Of a stretch of DNA of 64,000 nucleotides, positions 43,337-54,146 are shown one piece after another (position 1 is the first letter of the stretch; the number at the start of each line of letters is the position of its first letter). The DNA comes from Clostridium_AD sp964467165. GTDB lineage: Bacteria; Bacillota; Clostridia; Clostridiales; Clostridiaceae. The notes beneath the pieces are model-generated. The model was not told where the DNA came from and did not search any database. It saw only the letters and a program-made list of their open reading frames with translations. Where the stretch lies: NCBI GenBank assembly GCA_964467165.1, contig CAYXOL010000011.1:42494-106493 (forward strand). Reading direction: 5' to 3'. Made by a program: the position numbers and the translations under genes.

Positions 43337-45019
43337 TTGAATAATAATTATAAAAAGAAAACTAAAAACAAAATTAGAATTATTCCACTAGGTGGACTGG
43401 GGGAAATCGGGAAAAATATTACGGTGATAGAATACAAAGAGGAAATTGTTGTTATAGATTGTGGAATTTCTTTTCCAGATGTAGACATGTATGGGGTAGA
43501 CTTAGTTATTCCTGATGTAACTTATCTATTAGAAAATAGAGACAAGATAAAAGGAATTTTTCTAACCCACGGTCATGAGGATCATATTGGAGCTTTACCA
43601 TATGTATTAAAACAAATTAACGTGCCGGTTTATGGAACAGAATTAACATTAGGTATTGTAGAAGGTAAGCTTCAAGAACATGGTATACTTACAGATTGCA
43701 CTCTAAATGTAGTTAAATCTGGCGATATAATTAAATTAGATAAGCTTAGTGTGGAATTTATAAGAGTCAGCCATAGTATAGCCGATGCCTGCGCCATCTG
43801 TATACATACGCCTATTGGCAGAGTTATAGATACAGGAGATTTCAAGATAGATTATACCCCAATTGATGGAAAAATTATAGATTTAGAGAGATTTGCAAAA
43901 TTAGGTGGTCAGGGAGTACTTCTACTAATGGCTGATAGTACAAATGTAGAGCGTCCTGGATTTAATATATCTGAAAAAGTAGTTGGAGAAAATTTAGACA
44001 AACTATTTTACAAAGTGAAGGGCAGAATAATAGTAGCTTCCTTCGCGTCTAATATCCATAGAATACAATTAATTGCCAATGCTTCCATTCAAAATGGAAG
44101 AAAAATCGCTTTTAGTGGAAGAAGTATGGAGAAAATTTCACAGGTAGCTATGGACCTAGGATATTTGAATATACCAGAGGGATCTATAATTACTGTGGCA
44201 GAACTTCATAATTATCCAGATGATAAGGTAACAATAGTAACTACAGGTAGTCAAGGTGAGCCCCTAGCAGCACTCACAAGGATGTCAGCAGACACACATA
44301 GAAGTATTCAAATACAAAAGGGAGATTTGATTATTTTATCGGCATCTCCAATTCCAGGAAATGAACAAGCTATATACGGTGTTATAAATGAATTATTTAA
44401 AAAGGGTGCTAATGTAATATATAATACTACAGAAGATATCCATGTTTCTGGGCATGCATGTCAAGAGGAATTAAAATTAATGCATACTTTAATTCGTCCT
44501 AAATATTTTATGCCAGTCCATGGTGAATATAGACACTTAAAGCAACACGCACAACTTGCAGAAAAAATGGGAATGGATCCAGAAAATATTTTCATTGGAG
44601 AAACTGGACATATTTTAGAAGTATCTCAAAATGAATGTACCCTAGCTGGAAGAGTTCAAACTGGAGCTATAATGGTAGATGGACTTGGTGTAGGGGACGT
44701 TGGTAATATTGTACTTAGGGACAGAAAACACTTAGCAGAAGAGGGTATTCTCACTGTGGTAGTTACTATAGAAAGAGAAACCTGCAGTATACTAGCAGGT
44801 CCAGATATAATAACTAGAGGATTTGTATATATGAAAGATTCGAGTGGACTTATTAGTGAGGCTAGAGAAATTGTTAGAATAGAATTAGAGAAGTGTTTAG
44901 GTAATAAAATTAAAGAATGGATAGTAATAAAATCATGTATAAGAAATGTTTTAGCTGAGTTTTTATATGTAAAAACTAAGAGAAGACCTATGATTATACC
45001 AATAATAATGGAAATTTAA
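43337..45019 (+). CDS. rnj: Ribonuclease J
   Basis: A 560-residue metallo-beta-lactamase/beta-CASP ribonuclease with 5'-3' exo- and endonuclease activity in mRNA decay and rRNA processing. Visible features are LGGLGEIGKN, the zinc motif LTHGHEDHIGALPY, DTGDFKID and the beta-CASP HVSGHACQEE and PVHGEYRHL segments. The start is TTG at 43337 with AAGGAGG 6 nt upstream. The length matches RNase J1. It stands alone and ends with a strong terminator. Confidence 0.94.
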   Translation: MNNNYKKKTKNKIRIIPLGGLGEIGKNITVIEYKEEIVVIDCGISFPDVDMYGVDLVIPDVTYLLENRDKIKGIFLTHGHEDHIGALPYVLKQINVPVYGTELTLGIVEGKLQEHGILTDCTLNVVKSGDIIKLDKLSVEFIRVSHSIADACAICIHTPIGRVIDTGDFKIDYTPIDGKIIDLERFAKLGGQGVLLLMADSTNVERPGFNISEKVVGENLDKLFYKVKGRIIVASFASNIHRIQLIANASIQNGRKIAFSGRSMEKISQVAMDLGYLNIPEGSIITVAELHNYPDDKVTIVTTGSQGEPLAALTRMSADTHRSIQIQKGDLIILSASPIPGNEQAIYGVINELFKKGANVIYNTTEDIHVSGHACQEELKLMHTLIRPKYFMPVHGEYRHLKQHAQLAEKMGMDPENIFIGETGHILEVSQNECTLAGRVQTGAIMVDGLGVGDVGNIVLRDRKHLAEEGILTVVVTIERETCSILAGPDIITRGFVYMKDSSGLISEAREIVRIELEKCLGNKIKEWIVIKSCIRNVLAEFLYVKTKRRPMIIPIIMEI

Positions 45020-45035
45020 AAAACTATAAAGGGAA

Positions 45036-45084
45036 AAACTCCTACAAATCAGAATTTACTGGTTTGTAGGAGTTTCTCTTTTAT
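45036..45084 (+). terminator. Terminator after RNase J
   Basis: AAACTCCTACAAA pairs with TTTGTAGGAGTTT (45063-45075), followed by CTCTTTTA. The stem is perfect over 13 bp. Confidence 0.85.
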
Positions 45085-45208
45085 GCTTGATTTTCAGTGA
45101 AAGTGGGGGAACATATCAGGTGAAATAATGTTATACTATTAATATTGTGAATAGTATTTGCAATGAATAAATCTTTTTTAGTCAAAAGGCAAGGGGAGAT
45201 TAATTATT

Positions 45209-46951
45209 ATGGCAAAGCTTACAATTGAACCTATGAAACAACCAAACAAAATAATTAACTACTGGAAAAAACAAAAGCTGGTTACAGCATGTATTGTTAT
45301 ATTTGGATTAACCTGTAATAGTGCAATAATTGCAGGACCAATTTATCAGGGGAAGTTAATTGATTCAATTATTGGCGGGTACAAACTATCCCATGTGCTA
45401 ATACTTGCGGCTACCTTTGTTTCCATTATTGCAATGATTCAATTGATGAGGTATTTTAAGCGCTTTTACATAAGACGCTTTGCAAATAGTACTAGCGCTA
45501 CTATGAGGCTTATGATATACAATAACATAATGCATAAAAGTACTGTGAAGCTAGATGATGAGAATATGGGTAATTTAATGACTAGGGCTATTTCTGATGT
45601 AGACCTATGTGTAGAGGGTATGCGAAAGTTCACCACAGAGGTTTTTGATACGGGGGTACTAATGGCATCTTATTTTATATCAATGCTCTTTTATGATGTT
45701 AAAATAACTGTTTTTTCTTGTATTTTTATTCCTGTGGCCATTTTGCTTGCAGAAAAATTGAAAAGCATTATTTACAAATACACCATAGCCTATCGCATAA
45801 AAAGTAGCTATGTGGCGGATATTACCTATGATGCCATTGAAAATGTCATGATTTATAGAGCAAATGGTATGGAAGAGCAAAATATAGCAAGTTATAATCT
45901 AGAATTAGAGGACTTGCAAAACAAAGCAATAAAAGCCAGCATTTTAGAAAATTCAATGCAACCAATTTATAATGTTATTGCCATGCTTGGAATAATTATA
46001 GTAATTTATTTTGGCGGGACAAAGGTTATTAATGGCGGCTTTACTATAGGTAATTTTTCTACCTATCTCATTATGTTTGCTGCTATGGCAACTAAGGCCA
46101 GCAAAGCAGCAAAGCTTGTTAATTCTGTGCAAAAATCACGGATATCTTGGAAACGCATTAAACCATATCTTACAGAATACCAAAGTAAAGCTAAAACAAC
46201 CATGGAAATAAAGGATAATACAACACTTTCAGTAGAGAAGCTTAGTTTTTCCTATGCTAAGGGGAAAGAGAACATACTGGAAAATATTAATTTCCAGGGA
46301 AAGCAAGGGGAAATTATAGGGGTAACCGGTTCTATTGCCTCAGGAAAAACTACACTTGGTTTATCTTTGCTTGGATTATATCCTTATTTAGGAAGTATTA
46401 AAATAGATGGCAAGGAGCTTCGGGACTACTCTGAAGATGAACGGAGTCAAATGATTTCTTACCTAGGCCATAAGCCACAATTGCTCTCTGATAGTATTTA
46501 TACAAATATTACCCTTGGAAATTATGAGGATATTACGTCTGTTTTAAAGGATGTTTGCTTCTATACTGATTTAAAAGCAATGCCGTTAGGTGAAAGCACA
46601 CTTGTTGGTAATAGCGGAATAAAATTAAGCGGGGGTCAACAGGCAAGGATAGCTTTGGCAAGAACTCTTTTAAAGAAAAATAAAATTATGATTTTAGACG
46701 ATCCGTTCTCAGCAGTTGATATGAAAACCGAAGAAGAAATTATTAAAAATCTTAAAAATAATTATAAGGATAGTTTAATTATATTAATTTCGCATCGCTT
46801 AACTATTTTTAAGGAAGTGAGTCATATTATATTTTTGAACAATGATAAAACGGCAGAATATGGTACCCATGATAAACTACTGAAAAGCTCTGAAGTTTAT
46901 AGAGCTATATTAAAGCTACAATCTACGGGAGGGGATAGTTATGAACAGTAG
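45209..46951 (+). CDS. Heterodimeric ABC exporter, subunit 1
   Basis: A 580-residue half-transporter with six transmembrane segments, then an NBD. Walker A is GSIASGKTT, the signature is LSGGQQ and Walker B is MILDDPFSAVD. The residue after the Walker B Asp is Asp rather than the catalytic Glu, so this subunit forms the degenerate site of a heterodimer. The substrate is unknown. Family members export drugs, peptides or lipids. It overlaps the next gene by 11 nt. Confidence 0.9.
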   Translation: MAKLTIEPMKQPNKIINYWKKQKLVTACIVIFGLTCNSAIIAGPIYQGKLIDSIIGGYKLSHVLILAATFVSIIAMIQLMRYFKRFYIRRFANSTSATMRLMIYNNIMHKSTVKLDDENMGNLMTRAISDVDLCVEGMRKFTTEVFDTGVLMASYFISMLFYDVKITVFSCIFIPVAILLAEKLKSIIYKYTIAYRIKSSYVADITYDAIENVMIYRANGMEEQNIASYNLELEDLQNKAIKASILENSMQPIYNVIAMLGIIIVIYFGGTKVINGGFTIGNFSTYLIMFAAMATKASKAAKLVNSVQKSRISWKRIKPYLTEYQSKAKTTMEIKDNTTLSVEKLSFSYAKGKENILENINFQGKQGEIIGVTGSIASGKTTLGLSLLGLYPYLGSIKIDGKELRDYSEDERSQMISYLGHKPQLLSDSIYTNITLGNYEDITSVLKDVCFYTDLKAMPLGESTLVGNSGIKLSGGQQARIALARTLLKKNKIMILDDPFSAVDMKTEEEIIKNLKNNYKDSLIILISHRLTIFKEVSHIIFLNNDKTAEYGTHDKLLKSSEVYRAILKLQSTGGDSYEQ

Positions 46952-48686
46952 CCTAGTGAAAAACTCTATTAAGGGCGTCATTAAGAAAAACATAAAGATG
47001 GATATATTACTAGTATTTTCTGTTTGCGGCGTTGTGATTGCAAGCTTAATTCCTCCCCAAATTTTGAAATATATAATTGATGGTAACCTTGTACCAAGAA
47101 GCAATAATAGATTGCTTTTTCTAGCCACAATTTATATGGTGGTACTATTATTTATTGGTATCTTTGATTTTATGAAGGAGGCTGTGCTTACAGTTTTAGG
47201 TCAGAAAATCACCAAAGAAATTCGACTGGAAATGATGGAAAAGCTAAAAAAAATAGGCGCTGCATTCTTTTCCTCAAATGCTACAGGCACTCTTGTTTCA
47301 AGGTTTACAAATGATGTGGAGGCAATAAACTCCATGTTTACAGGTGGTATTATTGGCATGATGGTTGACTGCCTGAAAGTTATAGGAATTGTGGTTTCTA
47401 TATGCCTTTTTAGTGTAAAGCTTGGGGTTATGACCTTACTTCTTTTACCTATTATTTATGGCATTACTCGAATTTTTCAAAAGAAAATGCTGAAGGCACA
47501 AATAGAAAATAGAATTTATGTTGGCAGAGTAAATAATCATATATCAGAAAGCTTAAAGAATATACAGATGATTAAATCCTATAGTAAAGAAGATTATATG
47601 GAAAAAAAATATACTTCCTATTTGCGAAGCAACTATAAAACCATTGAAAAAGTAAATTTTTACGACTCTGTATTTTCTCCAATAATCCAACTTACTCGCG
47701 CTTTAATTATTGCCATTATTGTAATACTATCCACAAAGCAGCTAAACTATTTGGGTATATCCCTAGGTATGATTGCGGCTTCCATTGAACTGATTTCTAA
47801 TTTGTTTTCACCTATTGAAAATTTAGGCATGGAGCTTCAAAACATTCAACGGGCAATATCAGGTATACATAGGGTAAATGATTTTTATAATTTGCCAGAG
47901 GAGCAGCAAAAACGAAGGGAACTTAAACAAGTGGATATTGTTCCAGCACGTGATCATATTAGAGTATGTTTTAATGACGTAACTTTTCAATATGAAAAAG
48001 GAAATGATATTCTAAAACACATTAATTTAAATTTAAAACCACAGGAAAAGGTTACATTTGTAGGCAGAACAGGGGTGGGTAAATCTACATTATTTAAGCT
48101 AGTTATGGGATTTTTAAAGCCCACCCAGGGAGATATTACAGTAAATGGAATTGATGTTTGTGACATACCAAATTTGGAAAAACGAAAAGTATTCGGATAT
48201 GTAGGTCAAAATTTTCATATGATAAAGGGCACAGTGGCAGAGCAAATCAGTCTTAAGGATGAGAGCATAACAAAAGAACATATAGAATATGCTCTAAACT
48301 TTGTGGGACTCACTGATTATGTAGAAGCCTTAGAAAAGGGCATTAATACTCCCATAATTAGCGATGTGCTTTTTTCACAAGGCCAGAAACAACTGCTTGC
48401 TATTGCAAGGGCAATTGTGACAGATCCTCCAATTTTACTGTTTGATGAAATCACTGCAAATCTTGATTCTATAACAGAAGAAAAATTTATAGCAGTACTT
48501 CAAAAGGCAAGTAAATCTCACACCATATTATCTATAACTCATCGTTTGTCCTCTATGATGGACTGTGATACAGTTGCCATTTTAGAAGAGGGCAGCATCA
48601 AAAATGTGGGATCTCCTGAAATGCTTTTACAAAATGATGATTGGTATCGCAATCATATTACACTAGAGAGACTAACTTGGAAATAA
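46941..48686 (+). CDS. Heterodimeric ABC exporter, subunit 2
   Basis: A 581-residue half-transporter partner. It has six transmembrane segments, Walker A GRTGVGKST, Walker B LLFDEITANLD with the catalytic Glu and H-loop SITHR. Its signature reads FSQGQKQ instead of LSGGQ. Together with the first subunit this gives one consensus and one degenerate ATP site, as in BmrCD/LmrCD-like exporters. A GGAGGGG ribosome site lies in the end of the preceding gene, which implies coupled expression. Confidence 0.9.
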   Translation: MNSSLVKNSIKGVIKKNIKMDILLVFSVCGVVIASLIPPQILKYIIDGNLVPRSNNRLLFLATIYMVVLLFIGIFDFMKEAVLTVLGQKITKEIRLEMMEKLKKIGAAFFSSNATGTLVSRFTNDVEAINSMFTGGIIGMMVDCLKVIGIVVSICLFSVKLGVMTLLLLPIIYGITRIFQKKMLKAQIENRIYVGRVNNHISESLKNIQMIKSYSKEDYMEKKYTSYLRSNYKTIEKVNFYDSVFSPIIQLTRALIIAIIVILSTKQLNYLGISLGMIAASIELISNLFSPIENLGMELQNIQRAISGIHRVNDFYNLPEEQQKRRELKQVDIVPARDHIRVCFNDVTFQYEKGNDILKHINLNLKPQEKVTFVGRTGVGKSTLFKLVMGFLKPTQGDITVNGIDVCDIPNLEKRKVFGYVGQNFHMIKGTVAEQISLKDESITKEHIEYALNFVGLTDYVEALEKGINTPIISDVLFSQGQKQLLAIARAIVTDPPILLFDEITANLDSITEEKFIAVLQKASKSHTILSITHRLSSMMDCDTVAILEEGSIKNVGSPEMLLQNDDWYRNHITLERLTWK

Positions 48687-48886
48687 AACGTGGATAATAT
48701 TCATAAGAGCGACATAAGTTTATGATATATTTCAGAATTGTGTGCAGGAATTAAAGTTATTTTGTAGAATAATACTATTAACATAAATATAGTTAGACTT
48801 GTTAAAATGTAATATTAAATGTATATTTATGTATTTAAATTAAGGTAATACACGTAAATACTCATTATATTAAAGGGGGATTTCCT

Positions 48887-50497
48887 ATGAAAAATAAATC
48901 TTCACTATTAAATAGTGGAGAATGGTTTAATGTACTAAAAACACATCTTTCTATGGTTTTTTATGCTTTAGATAGGAATGGAGTATTTACTTTATCTGAG
49001 GGGCTTGGTCTTTCAAAACTTGGACTTGTACCTGGTCAAGTAGTTGGACTTTCCGTCTTTGATGTTTACAAGGATTTTCCAGACATACTCGCTGCTATAA
49101 AACAAGCGTTGACAGGTGTAAAGGTAGTTATTGAGCACAATATAGGGGATTATTATGTGGAAAATTCTCTTGTTCCGCAGTATGATGAAAACAATGAGGT
49201 ATCAGGACTTATCTGCGTCGCAGTTGATATATGTGAAAGGAATATTATGGAACAGTCGCTTAAAAAAGAGAGAAATTTATTGAAAGCGATTTTCGATAGT
49301 GTACCTGGAATTCTCTATTTATATAATGACAAAGGAAATTTGGTTCAGTGGAATAAAAATCATGAGGAAATATCGGGATACTCCTCTGAAGAAATGTCAA
49401 AAATGAATTTATTAGACTGGTTTAAGGATAATGAAGAAGATCAAAAATTGATTGCAAGGGAAGTAGAAGTTGCTCTGCAGGGAAAAGTAACTTCTTCAGA
49501 TGCAAATTTACGAATAAAATCTGGGGATACAATACCTATGCATTTTACTGCTGCTGGACTTATTATTGATGGTATGCAATATATTGCGGGAATTGGAATT
49601 GATATTAGCGAGCTTAAGAGCACACAACAAGAACTCATGGATATCAATAAAAGCTTAGAGGATAAGGTATTAGCGCGTACTAAAGAATTAAGCTTAGCAA
49701 ACGAAGAACTCACTGCCTCTTATACAAAGATGAGAGAAATGCAAAGTTACCTGATTCAATCTGAAAAAATGTCTGCCCTTGGGAATCTTGTTGCTGGAAT
49801 TACTCATGAAATTAATACGCCTATAGGAATAGGAATTACAGCAGCCTCTCATCTAATGGAAATCACTCAAGAGATTATCAGTTGCACAAAATCAGAGGAT
49901 GCTGATAAAGAAAATATTATATCTTATTTAGAAGATATGGTACAAGCATCAAACATTATTTTGAAAAACCTTGATAGAGCAGGGAAATTAGTAAGAAGTT
50001 TCAAGCAGGTTTCTGCGGATCAAGCAAGTGAACCCAAGCGCCAATTTAATGTAAAAGAATATTTAGATGAAATACTTATAAGCCTTAGCCCTAAGCTTAA
50101 TAAAACCAAGTTAACAATTACTGTACATTGTGATGCATTATTAGTGATTGATGGATATCCAGGTGCATTTGCTCAAATTATATCTAACTTAATTATAAAT
50201 TCACTGATTCATGCGTATAACACCGAAGATAAGGGGAACATCTGTATTTCTATTTCAAAGGTAATGGATATGGCGGAGATTGTGTATTCGGATGATGGAA
50301 AAGGTATCCTAAGTTCAGATATATCTAAAATATTTGATCCGTTTTTTACAACAAACAGGGGAGCTGGAGGTACTGGAATCGGACTTTCGCTTGTTTACAA
50401 TATTGTTACACAGACCTTTGGAGGAACAATTCACTGCGACAGTCATATAAATAAGGGGACAACTTTTGTGATACGTTTAAAGTTAGGAGGGATTTAG
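48887..50497 (+). CDS. Cytoplasmic PAS-PAS sensor histidine kinase
   Basis: A 536-residue kinase without transmembrane segments. It has two PAS domains (about 10-115 and 130-250), a coiled coil with the KVLARTKELSLANEELTASYTKM heptad pattern, the H-box LGNLVAGITHEINTPIGIG, and an HATPase with N-box NLIINSLIHAY, DDGKGI and GTGIGLSLVYNIV. It probably phosphorylates the HD-GYP regulator encoded at its stop codon. The signal is likely redox or a small cytoplasmic molecule and cannot be told. Confidence 0.9.
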   Translation: MKNKSSLLNSGEWFNVLKTHLSMVFYALDRNGVFTLSEGLGLSKLGLVPGQVVGLSVFDVYKDFPDILAAIKQALTGVKVVIEHNIGDYYVENSLVPQYDENNEVSGLICVAVDICERNIMEQSLKKERNLLKAIFDSVPGILYLYNDKGNLVQWNKNHEEISGYSSEEMSKMNLLDWFKDNEEDQKLIAREVEVALQGKVTSSDANLRIKSGDTIPMHFTAAGLIIDGMQYIAGIGIDISELKSTQQELMDINKSLEDKVLARTKELSLANEELTASYTKMREMQSYLIQSEKMSALGNLVAGITHEINTPIGIGITAASHLMEITQEIISCTKSEDADKENIISYLEDMVQASNIILKNLDRAGKLVRSFKQVSADQASEPKRQFNVKEYLDEILISLSPKLNKTKLTITVHCDALLVIDGYPGAFAQIISNLIINSLIHAYNTEDKGNICISISKVMDMAEIVYSDDGKGILSSDISKIFDPFFTTNRGAGGTGIGLSLVYNIVTQTFGGTIHCDSHINKGTTFVIRLKLGGI

Positions 50498-51619
50498 ATG
50501 ATAGAATTAAAAGAACATGCGTCTTCGGAAGATATAATAAAATATGTACAAGAACAAACACAATATCTAGATTCCATAAATTCAACTTGGAAAATACTTA
50601 TAGTTGACGATGAAGAGGATATACATTCTGTTACTATTATGGCTTTAAAGCGCCTCACCTTTGATTCAAAGAAATTAGAGTTTTTGAGTGCATATTCAGC
50701 GTTAGAGGCTAAGAAAATTATGCTGTTAAATCCTGATATAGTAATCACTTTACTAGATGTAGTAATGGAAGATGAGGCGGCAGGATTAAATCTTGTAAAA
50801 TATATTAGAGAAGAATTGCATAATGATATGATAAGAATTATCCTTCGTACAGGAAACTCAGGCCAAGCACCTGAAGAAAGTGTCACAATAAATTATGATA
50901 TTAATGATTATAGAAGTAAGACGGAGCTAACAGCACTAAGTTTACGTACTATTATTATTACAGCATTACGTTCATATAAAGCAATTGCAACCATAAAAGG
51001 ATTAAATAAGGAAATTGATGATACACAGAAAGAGATAATTTATACCTTAGGAGAAATCGCCGAATTTCGTTCAGCTGAAACAGGACATCATGTTAAGCGA
51101 GTGGGAGAAATATCTGCATTATTAGGGCGAAAATTGGGGTTTGCAGAGAATGAAATAACTATCTTGAATTTAGCTGCATCTATGCATGATTTAGGTAAAA
51201 TAGCCATTGATGACATTATCTTAAATAAACCAGGGAAACTTACCTTTGAAGAATTTGAAGTTATGAAAACTCATTCAATTATTGGGTATGAAATTTTAAG
51301 AAAATCCAATAGGGTGCTACTTAAAACAGCAGCTATTATTGCTAAAGAGCATCATGAAAATTATGATGGAAGTGGTTATCCTCTTGGATTACGGGGTGAT
51401 GAAATAAATATTGTCAGTAGAATTGTAGCTTTGGTTGATGTTTTCGATGCTCTTGGTGCTAAGCGTGTATATAAAGACGCGTGGTCTAAAGAAAAAATAT
51501 CAGAATTTATTCATGCTGAAAAGGGGAAAAAGTTTGACCCTGAAATTGTGGATTTGTTTTTTGAAAATATTGATGAAATATATGGTATAGTTCAAGATAA
51601 CCTTACGAAAGTATTATAG
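50498..51619 (+). CDS. REC-HD-GYP response regulator, c-di-GMP phosphodiesterase
   Basis: A 373-residue regulator. The receiver contains ILIVDDEED and the phosphorylation Asp in VITLLDVVM. A helical linker leads to the HD-GYP domain with HD in MHDLGK and HHENYDGSGYP. HD-GYP proteins hydrolyse c-di-GMP to GMP or pGpG. Its ATG follows the kinase stop at once, so the pair is a two-component unit. Because c-di-GMP often controls type IV pili in clostridia, a link to the operon at 27-42 kb is possible. Confidence 0.92.
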   Translation: MIELKEHASSEDIIKYVQEQTQYLDSINSTWKILIVDDEEDIHSVTIMALKRLTFDSKKLEFLSAYSALEAKKIMLLNPDIVITLLDVVMEDEAAGLNLVKYIREELHNDMIRIILRTGNSGQAPEESVTINYDINDYRSKTELTALSLRTIIITALRSYKAIATIKGLNKEIDDTQKEIIYTLGEIAEFRSAETGHHVKRVGEISALLGRKLGFAENEITILNLAASMHDLGKIAIDDIILNKPGKLTFEEFEVMKTHSIIGYEILRKSNRVLLKTAAIIAKEHHENYDGSGYPLGLRGDEINIVSRIVALVDVFDALGAKRVYKDAWSKEKISEFIHAEKGKKFDPEIVDLFFENIDEIYGIVQDNLTKVL

Positions 51620-51631
51620 ATTGGAAAATAA

Positions 51632-51652
51632 AGCCATTGAAAATCAATGGCT
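51632..51652. terminator. Terminator between the convergent HD-GYP and LonB-like genes
   Basis: AGCCATTGA pairs perfectly with TCAATGGCT around AAA, and CATTTTG follows on the plus strand. The site lies between two convergent stop codons. Confidence 0.75.
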
Positions 51653-51668
51653 CATTTTGTATGATGAT

Positions 51669-54047
51669 TTAATCACATTTTTCTTCTAAAAGGATTTTAT
51701 TATATTTTTGTAATTTGGCTATAATGCGCTGCTTAATAATATCTAAGATGGAAGTGCTAGCATTTTCGTTAAAATCAAAATCGTATAGGATATTGATGCA
51801 ATCTTCTATAGTTTTAACTGCATAAATATTAAACAAGTTATTGTCAATAGCATCTAATATTTTCCTATCTAATATCAAATCATTAACATTGCTATATGGA
51901 ATAATTACTCCGTGAGTTCCATCTAAGCCAAATAAATTACATATGTCAAAGAAGCCTTCAATCTTATCATTTACACCGCCAATAGGTTGAATTTCACCTT
52001 TTTGATTTATAGAGCCTGTAATTGCTAGACTTTGTTTTATTGGAAGGTCAGAAAGGCTGGACAATAATGCAATAAGCTCAGCACCAGAGGCACTATCTCC
52101 TTCAATTTCAGAATATAATTGTTCAAATACAATACTTGCATTAAAGGAAAGTGGAATAGTTTGTCCTAGTAATTCTCCCACAAAGCCAGATAGAATTAGA
52201 ATTCCTTTACTATGCATACTACCACTCATATTTGTTTCTCTTTCAATATTAATAATACCTTTTTTGCCAGCATAGGTGGCTATGGTGATTTTGTGTTGTT
52301 GCCCAATAGTACAATCTCCCGTATCTATTACGGATAAGCCATTGATTTGGCCTACTCTAGTGCCCTTTAAATCCACCATATACATACTTTTTTTATACAT
52401 TTCAAGTATCTTTTTCTTATAGAGATTGTGCATGTTTTGGAATTCTTCAATGGAAGCTAAAATATGAGATTCATCTATCAAATTAGCTCCTTGCTTTCGC
52501 GCTAGCACGGAAGCTACGTCAATAATTTCAAGAAGTTTGTTCATAGAAGCAGTTAAATAGTCTCTATTTTCAGCTAATCTAGTTGCATAACGTAAGATTT
52601 CAATAATTCCATTTCTTGTGATGTGTAGAAGAGAATTTTTAGTAATATAGTGAGTTAGAAAACCTAATATTTTTTCTAGGTTTTCATCTTCATTCTCTAT
52701 TTGATGGTCAAACTCAGCTTTGATTTTAAATAATTTGTTAAAATCATCATCGTTGTCGTTTAAAATAGAATAAGACAGGTTTGTTCCAATAAGGATAATT
52801 TTAACCTGTAGGGGAATGGCCTCAGGACTTAAGTTAATTATAGGATATAATTCTAAATTAGATTTAGCATTTTCTAGTATTATGGAATCAGATTTTAAAC
52901 ATCGCTTTAATACTTTCCAAGAAATTGGACTAGCGAAAAACTGCTCAGCATCCATAATTAGGAATCCTCCATTGGCAAGATGTAAGCTGCCTGAGTGAAT
53001 CATAGTAAAATCGGTGACAATACTGCCCATATCATTTTTATATTCTATATTACCAAATATATCATTATACTCAGGAGAAGCTTCAAAAATAACAGGAGCA
53101 CCTTTGCCTTCTCTATTGGTTACTAATACATTTACTTCATATCTTTTGAAGAATTTTTTGGCAAGGATTTTATCGGTGTCTTTATCCTCATCCATATAAT
53201 CTAAAAACATATATATATTTTCTATAATATCCTGCCTTAGTAGATTTAAAAAATGGTTTATCTTTTCATTAGAACCATATTTACTCCGAATAATACTGAT
53301 TTTGTTATCTATGAGGCTTATTGTAATAGCGTCATCTAGATCTTTTAATTCCTTATCCATTTCTTTGTTTAAAGCTCGCAGCTTATTTAGTAATTCAAAG
53401 GAAATTAATTTAAGTTTATTTGAACCCTCATTTAATAGATCTTTCTCCGATTCGGAAAAATTGTTGTAGGTTTGTGGATCCATATCTTTTCCATCCGTTA
53501 AGGGGATGAAAACAAAATTTTCCTCTGGAGTTGTATCAACTCTGAAATGTAATGAGGCAGCAGTATTATACAACTCATTAGAAAGATGAATATTGCGCTT
53601 TTCATATTTTTCAATAATACTCGCCTTGCCTTGTTCATAGATTTTATCATTGAAAAGGGTAGGTGCTTCTTTGAAGATGGATGCAATAAATTCATCTAAC
53701 TCTTCCTTAAATTCAGTTGCGGTTTGTGTTAAAAGAGGAATAGCTAAAGGTTTGATTTCTTCTTCGAAATTATATGCATAGCACCAATCACTAGGATCTG
53801 GAAGGCTTTTTGCATATTCTTCTACCTTTTTTATTATATAGCTTGTCTTACCGGTACCACTTTCACCAGAAATAAAAATGTTATAGCCTTTTTTATCCAT
53901 TTCTAGGCCTAAATTTATGGATTTAATAGCTTGTTTTTGACCAATAATATTTTCATAAGGCAGAATTTCCATGGTGGTTGAGAACATAGGTAGAGTATCA
54001 AAGGATAACTGTAGGTCTTTTCTTTTTAATTTTACATAATTCGTCAT
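51669..54047 (-). CDS. Lon-related ATP-dependent protease (LonB-like)
   Basis: A protein of about 792 residues with an AAA+ module (Walker A GESGTGKTS) carrying a long helical insert and a C-terminal Lon protease domain. The catalytic Ser is in EGDSASGAE and Lys in GGVNDKIEG. It lacks the N-terminal LAN domain of classical Lon. The ATG at 54047 follows GGGAGG; the longer frame would begin at 54089. Such proteins have been linked to stress and sporulation control in Firmicutes. The targets are unknown. Confidence 0.88.
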   Translation of the reverse strand: MTNYVKLKRKDLQLSFDTLPMFSTTMEILPYENIIGQKQAIKSINLGLEMDKKGYNIFISGESGTGKTSYIIKKVEEYAKSLPDPSDWCYAYNFEEEIKPLAIPLLTQTATEFKEELDEFIASIFKEAPTLFNDKIYEQGKASIIEKYEKRNIHLSNELYNTAASLHFRVDTTPEENFVFIPLTDGKDMDPQTYNNFSESEKDLLNEGSNKLKLISFELLNKLRALNKEMDKELKDLDDAITISLIDNKISIIRSKYGSNEKINHFLNLLRQDIIENIYMFLDYMDEDKDTDKILAKKFFKRYEVNVLVTNREGKGAPVIFEASPEYNDIFGNIEYKNDMGSIVTDFTMIHSGSLHLANGGFLIMDAEQFFASPISWKVLKRCLKSDSIILENAKSNLELYPIINLSPEAIPLQVKIILIGTNLSYSILNDNDDDFNKLFKIKAEFDHQIENEDENLEKILGFLTHYITKNSLLHITRNGIIEILRYATRLAENRDYLTASMNKLLEIIDVASVLARKQGANLIDESHILASIEEFQNMHNLYKKKILEMYKKSMYMVDLKGTRVGQINGLSVIDTGDCTIGQQHKITIATYAGKKGIINIERETNMSGSMHSKGILILSGFVGELLGQTIPLSFNASIVFEQLYSEIEGDSASGAELIALLSSLSDLPIKQSLAITGSINQKGEIQPIGGVNDKIEGFFDICNLFGLDGTHGVIIPYSNVNDLILDRKILDAIDNNLFNIYAVKTIEDCINILYDFDFNENASTSILDIIKQRIIAKLQKYNKILLEEKCD

Positions 54048-54146
54048 TAGAAAACCTCCCTGCATAAATCTATGGTGAATAAAGTGCATTAATAGAAAAG
54101 TTCGGAATATTTAAACTAATTGTATCATAATTTGTTGGTAGAGAGT

